This document shows, piece by piece, positions 60,774 through 64,000 of a stretch of DNA of 64,000 bases. Numbering within the stretch: the first letter of the stretch is position 1; each line of letters begins with the position of its first letter. The notes under the pieces are model-generated. The model saw only the letters and a program-made list of their open reading frames with translations. It was not told where the DNA came from and made no database searches. The translations under genes were made by a program, and so were the position numbers. Source of the DNA: Streptomyces parvus. GTDB taxonomy: Bacteria > Actinomycetota > Actinomycetes > Streptomycetales > Streptomycetaceae. The stretch is from contig NZ_CP135079.1 of the NCBI RefSeq assembly GCF_032121415.1, positions 5,704,001 through 5,768,000 on the forward strand, read 5' to 3'.

Positions 60774-63700
60774 ATGACTTCTTCCCCCTCCTCCGTTCCC
60801 GGCCGGGCGAGATCCGCTCGCCCAGGACGCAGAGCCCTGCTCCTGGCGACCTCGGCGGCCCTCCTGGGCGGCATGCTGGTCCCCTTCGCCGGTGCGGGCA
60901 CCGCCGGCGCCGCCCCCGCGCCGCCCCCCGAGGCCCCGCGCACCGACGTCACCACCGACAGCCGCACCGTCACCCTGGTCACCGGCGACGTCGTGCGGTA
61001 CGTGGACGGCCCCGGCGACCGGGACACCGTCACCGTGGACCGCCCCGACGGCGCGAGCGGCGGCGTCCGCATCCAGCAGGCGGGTGGGGACGTGTACGTC
61101 CTGCCCGACGAGGCCACCACCCTGATCGCGGCGGGCACCCTGGACCGGCGGCTCTTCAACGTCTCGGCCCTGGTCCGGATGGGGTACGACGACGAGGGAA
61201 CCGGCGCCATCCCGGTCATCGCCACCTATCCGCCCGCGCGCGCCAAGGCGCTGCCCGCCGCCCCGCGCGGCGCGAAGAAGGTCCGCACCCTCGCCTCCGT
61301 CCACGGGGCCGCGCTCAGCGCCGACAAGGACGGGGTGCGCACGTTCTGGGACGCCATCACCCGTACCCCGAGAACCCGTTCGCTCGACAGCGGGATCGCG
61401 AAGCTCTGGCTGGACGGCCGCTCCGACGCGCTGCTCGCCGAGTCCGTGCCCCAGGTGAGGGCCCCCGAGGCGTGGACCGCCGGCTTCGACGGCAAGGGCA
61501 CCAGGGTCGCCGTCCTGGACACCGGCATCGACACCGACCACCCGGACGTCAAGGACCGCCTCGTCGCCACCCGAAGCTTCGTCCCGGGCGAGGAGGTCGA
61601 CGACAAGCACGGCCACGGCACGCACGTCGCCTCCACCATCGCCGGATCCGGTGCGGCGTCCGAGGGCGCGAACAAGGGGGTCGCCCCGGCGGCCGACCTG
61701 CTCGTCGGCAAGGTCCTCGGCGACGAGGGCTCCGGCGCGGACTCCGGGATCATCGAGGCCATGGAATGGGCGAAGGCCGAAGGGGCCGACATCGTCTCCA
61801 TGAGCCTCGGCTCCCCGGTGCCCGACGACGGCACCGACCCGATGTCCCAGGCGGTGAACTCCCTCTCGGCGGACGGCGGTCCGCTCTTCGTGATCGCGGC
61901 GGGCAACGCGTACGGGGCGGGCACGATCGGCTCGCCCGGCTCGGCGGAGCAGGCGCTCACCGTCGCCGCCGTCGACAAGCAGGACGGCCGCGCCGACTTC
62001 TCCTCCATGGGCCCGCTGGTCCGCTCGCACGGACTGAAGCCCGACCTGTCGGCCCCCGGCGTCGACATCGCTGCCGCCGCCTCGCAGTCCGTCCCCGGCA
62101 TGGAGGGCATGTACCAGTCGATGTCCGGTACGTCGATGGCCACGCCCCATGTCGCGGGCGCGGCAGCCCTTCTGAAGCAGCGTCACCCCGACTGGAGCGG
62201 TCAGCGCATCAAGGACGCGCTGATGACCTCGTCCAAGAAGCTCGACGCGTACACGCCGTACCAGCAGGGCACCGGCCGGCTCGATGTGAAGGCGGCCGTC
62301 GACACCACGATCTCAGCCACCGGCTCGGTCGAGGTCGCCTCCTACGCCTGGCCGCACAGCCCGTCCGACGAGGTCGCCGAGCGCACGATCACCTACCGCA
62401 ACACGGGTGACGCGGACGTCACACTGAACCTGGCCACCGACACGGACGAGGCGGCCTACACGCTCTCCACCCACACGCTGACCGTCCCGGCGGGCTCCAC
62501 CGCCGAGGCGGTCCTGTCCCTGGCCCCGGCGAAGGCCGCCGACGACACGACCTTCTCCGGCCAGGTCGTCGCCACCGACGCGGCGGGCACGACGGTCGCG
62601 CACACCGGGTTCGCGCTCACCAAGGAGAAGGAGCTGCACGATCTGACGCTGAAGCTCCGCGACCGGTCGGGCAAGCCGATGGACGGCCTGGTCGTCCTCG
62701 CCGAACTGGGCGACCCGCAGCTCGGCCTCGTCCAGATCAGCGGCGGCGAGACCACGCTGCGCCTGCCACCCGGCAACTACACCGCCTGGGCCTCCGTGGA
62801 CGTCGACGGCGACCGCCCCGACTCCCGGGCCACAGCGTTCCTCGCGGCCCCCGAGACGATCCTCACCGGCTCCACCACGGTCACCCTCGACGCGTCCAAG
62901 GCCCGCAAGGTCAGCGTGCGCACCCCGAAGGAGACCGAGACCCGCCAGCTCCGCTACGACATGGCGCGCACCGCACCGGACGGCACCGTCCAGCGTGACG
63001 CGTACCAGATACCGCTCACCTACGACCAGTTGTGGGCGAGCCCCACCAAGAAGGTGAAGGAGGGCGACTTCAGCTTCCTCACCCGCTGGCGGCAGGGCGA
63101 GGAGCTGATCGACGTCGAGGCCGGCGGCCGTGACGTACCGGTCCACGTCCAGGGCGGCGCGGCGATCGCCGAGGACCGCGAGCAGAGGCTGAACGCGGTG
63201 TACGCGGGCAAGGGCGTGCCGGCCGACTACCAGCGTCTGAACGCGCGCGGCAAGGCCGTCGTGATCACCCGCAGCGCCGAGGTCGCCCCCGCCGAACGTC
63301 TCGCGGCCGCACTGGCCGCCGGGGCCGAGGCGCTGTTCGTCGTCAACGACGAACGCGGCGTGGCGATGGAGAGCTACACCCCGTTTGGCGAGGAGACCAC
63401 GATCCCCGTCGCCTCGGTCCGGAAGGCCGCGGGCGAGGAGCTGATCCGGGCCGCACAGCGCGGCAGGAAGGTCGAGATCGACCAGAAGAGGTTCGCGGAC
63501 CACCTCTACGACCTGGTCGACCGCCACGACGGCGCCATCCCGGACCGCTCTCTGGCCTTCGCGCCCCCGACCCGTGGGCTGGCGAAGGTGGAGAACACCT
63601 TCTACGGCCACCGGAAGACGCTCGGCGGCGGCTACCGCTACGACATCCCGGACTACGGCCCCGGCCTCGGCTTCGAGGAGTACGAGCAGTTCCCCGCCGT

Positions 63701-64000
63701 CCGCACCGAATGGGTCAACCCGCTGCCGGGCGAGTCCTTCTGGTACGAGAACCACTCGGTCCTCAACGCCGACCGGTCCGACCGGGCGCACGAGATGCGC
63801 AGCGCCGAACTGGACTACCGGGCGGGCGAGGACTACCGCGCCGAGTGGTTCGCCCCGGTGACCCGCCCCCGCCTGGGCACCGGCTACTGGGGCCCGTTCC
63901 GCACGGTGAACCACGACCTCCAGTTCAACGTCACCCCGTGGACGGACGCGGGCGCGGGCCACTCCGGCTCGATGCCCGAGAACGAGTACGACACCACCTC
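60774..64000 (+). CDS. Large secreted subtilisin-like peptidase, N-terminal part
   Basis: The frame runs to the window end (1075 residues seen). A long signal peptide (about 1-45, with GRRALLLATSAALLGGMLVP) is followed by a proregion (VTLVTGDVVRYVD, DVYVLPDEATTLIAAGTLDR). The S8 domain has Asp249 (VLDTGID), His281 (GHGTHVAST) and Ser454 (GTSMATPHVAG), then a protease-associated insert (VITRSAEVAPAERLAAALAA) and long beta-rich C-terminal domains. It is the intact relative of the remnant at 38653-39576. It is an extracellular protease with unknown substrates. Confidence 0.92.
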   Translation, partial: MTSSPSSVPGRARSARPGRRALLLATSAALLGGMLVPFAGAGTAGAAPAPPPEAPRTDVTTDSRTVTLVTGDVVRYVDGPGDRDTVTVDRPDGASGGVRIQQAGGDVYVLPDEATTLIAAGTLDRRLFNVSALVRMGYDDEGTGAIPVIATYPPARAKALPAAPRGAKKVRTLASVHGAALSADKDGVRTFWDAITRTPRTRSLDSGIAKLWLDGRSDALLAESVPQVRAPEAWTAGFDGKGTRVAVLDTGIDTDHPDVKDRLVATRSFVPGEEVDDKHGHGTHVASTIAGSGAASEGANKGVAPAADLLVGKVLGDEGSGADSGIIEAMEWAKAEGADIVSMSLGSPVPDDGTDPMSQAVNSLSADGGPLFVIAAGNAYGAGTIGSPGSAEQALTVAAVDKQDGRADFSSMGPLVRSHGLKPDLSAPGVDIAAAASQSVPGMEGMYQSMSGTSMATPHVAGAAALLKQRHPDWSGQRIKDALMTSSKKLDAYTPYQQGTGRLDVKAAVDTTISATGSVEVASYAWPHSPSDEVAERTITYRNTGDADVTLNLATDTDEAAYTLSTHTLTVPAGSTAEAVLSLAPAKAADDTTFSGQVVATDAAGTTVAHTGFALTKEKELHDLTLKLRDRSGKPMDGLVVLAELGDPQLGLVQISGGETTLRLPPGNYTAWASVDVDGDRPDSRATAFLAAPETILTGSTTVTLDASKARKVSVRTPKETETRQLRYDMARTAPDGTVQRDAYQIPLTYDQLWASPTKKVKEGDFSFLTRWRQGEELIDVEAGGRDVPVHVQGGAAIAEDREQRLNAVYAGKGVPADYQRLNARGKAVVITRSAEVAPAERLAAALAAGAEALFVVNDERGVAMESYTPFGEETTIPVASVRKAAGEELIRAAQRGRKVEIDQKRFADHLYDLVDRHDGAIPDRSLAFAPPTRGLAKVENTFYGHRKTLGGGYRYDIPDYGPGLGFEEYEQFPAVRTEWVNPLPGESFWYENHSVLNADRSDRAHEMRSAELDYRAGEDYRAEWFAPVTRPRLGTGYWGPFRTVNHDLQFNVTPWTDAGAGHSGSMPENEYDTT

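Overview
The window is Streptomyces chromosome. The base composition is very high in G+C, third codon positions are almost all G or C, GTG and TTG starts are common, and rodlin and chaplin genes (aerial-hypha surface proteins) are present. No rRNA, tRNA, CRISPR array, insertion sequence, integrase or plasmid gene was recognised, so this looks like chromosomal arm or core with accessory patches rather than a mobile island.

Layout. 1-7163: tail of a macrolide-type glycosyltransferase, a secreted subtilisin, a DUF1697 protein, two coupled ABC exporter genes that both lack part of the membrane domain, a small secreted protein and a DsbA-fold protein. 7176-16715 (minus strand): a sulfur assimilation operon with a leader peptide, sulfite reductase, a 59-residue zinc ribbon, cysH, cysC, cysD, cysN, a sulfonate/sulfate-type ABC transporter and a sirohydrochlorin chelatase. 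Several genes overlap by 4 bases (ATGA/GTGA). 16871-23117: GNAT acetyltransferase, GAF regulator, AidB-like acyl-CoA dehydrogenase, BrkB-like membrane protein, AraC regulator and VOC protein. 23177-28852: a catabolic cluster with 3-hydroxyacyl-CoA dehydrogenase, CatI/CatJ-type CoA transferase, LysR regulator and thiolase, consistent with the last steps of the beta-ketoadipate pathway. 29169-33059: cell-surface locus with one long chaplin carrying a sortase signal, three rodlins and a small secreted protein between them. 33241-41344: housekeeping and regulatory genes (RsgA, an Ada-AlkA fusion with an eroded glycosylase, DUF456, LuxR-type regulator, the remnant of a subtilisin gene, a PP2C-like protein). 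41458-51511: pyruvate:quinone oxidoreductase, a GH38 alpha-mannosidase interrupted by one in-frame amber codon, an RNase Sa homologue, an anti-sigma-type ATPase, a DUF2637 protein, an iron-box-controlled 2Fe-2S protein, a GntR regulator and a repeat protein. 51679-60668: purine catabolism (PucR regulator, three-subunit xanthine dehydrogenase, AzgA purine permease, XdhC maturation factor). 60774-64000: start of a large secreted subtilisin, cut by the window end.

How the genes work together. The sulfur operon reduces sulfate to sulfide, supplies siroheme iron insertion and imports a sulfur source. Its leader peptide suggests translation-coupled control. The purine cluster imports and oxidises purines under a divergent PucR regulator. 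The surface locus encodes the rodlet layer proteins, and two rodlin genes plus the small secreted gene share a GTTGAYCAG promoter core.

The strongest oddities are signs of gene erosion: paired in-frame losses in the ABC exporter, the AlkA domain, the subtilisin remnant beside its intact candidate regulator, and the amber codon ten codons before the predicted mannosidase nucleophile. I found no fully novel multi-gene system. The best candidates for undescribed biology are the small coupled or leader ORFs (sulfur operon, rsgA) and the rodlin locus with its interleaved small secreted protein.
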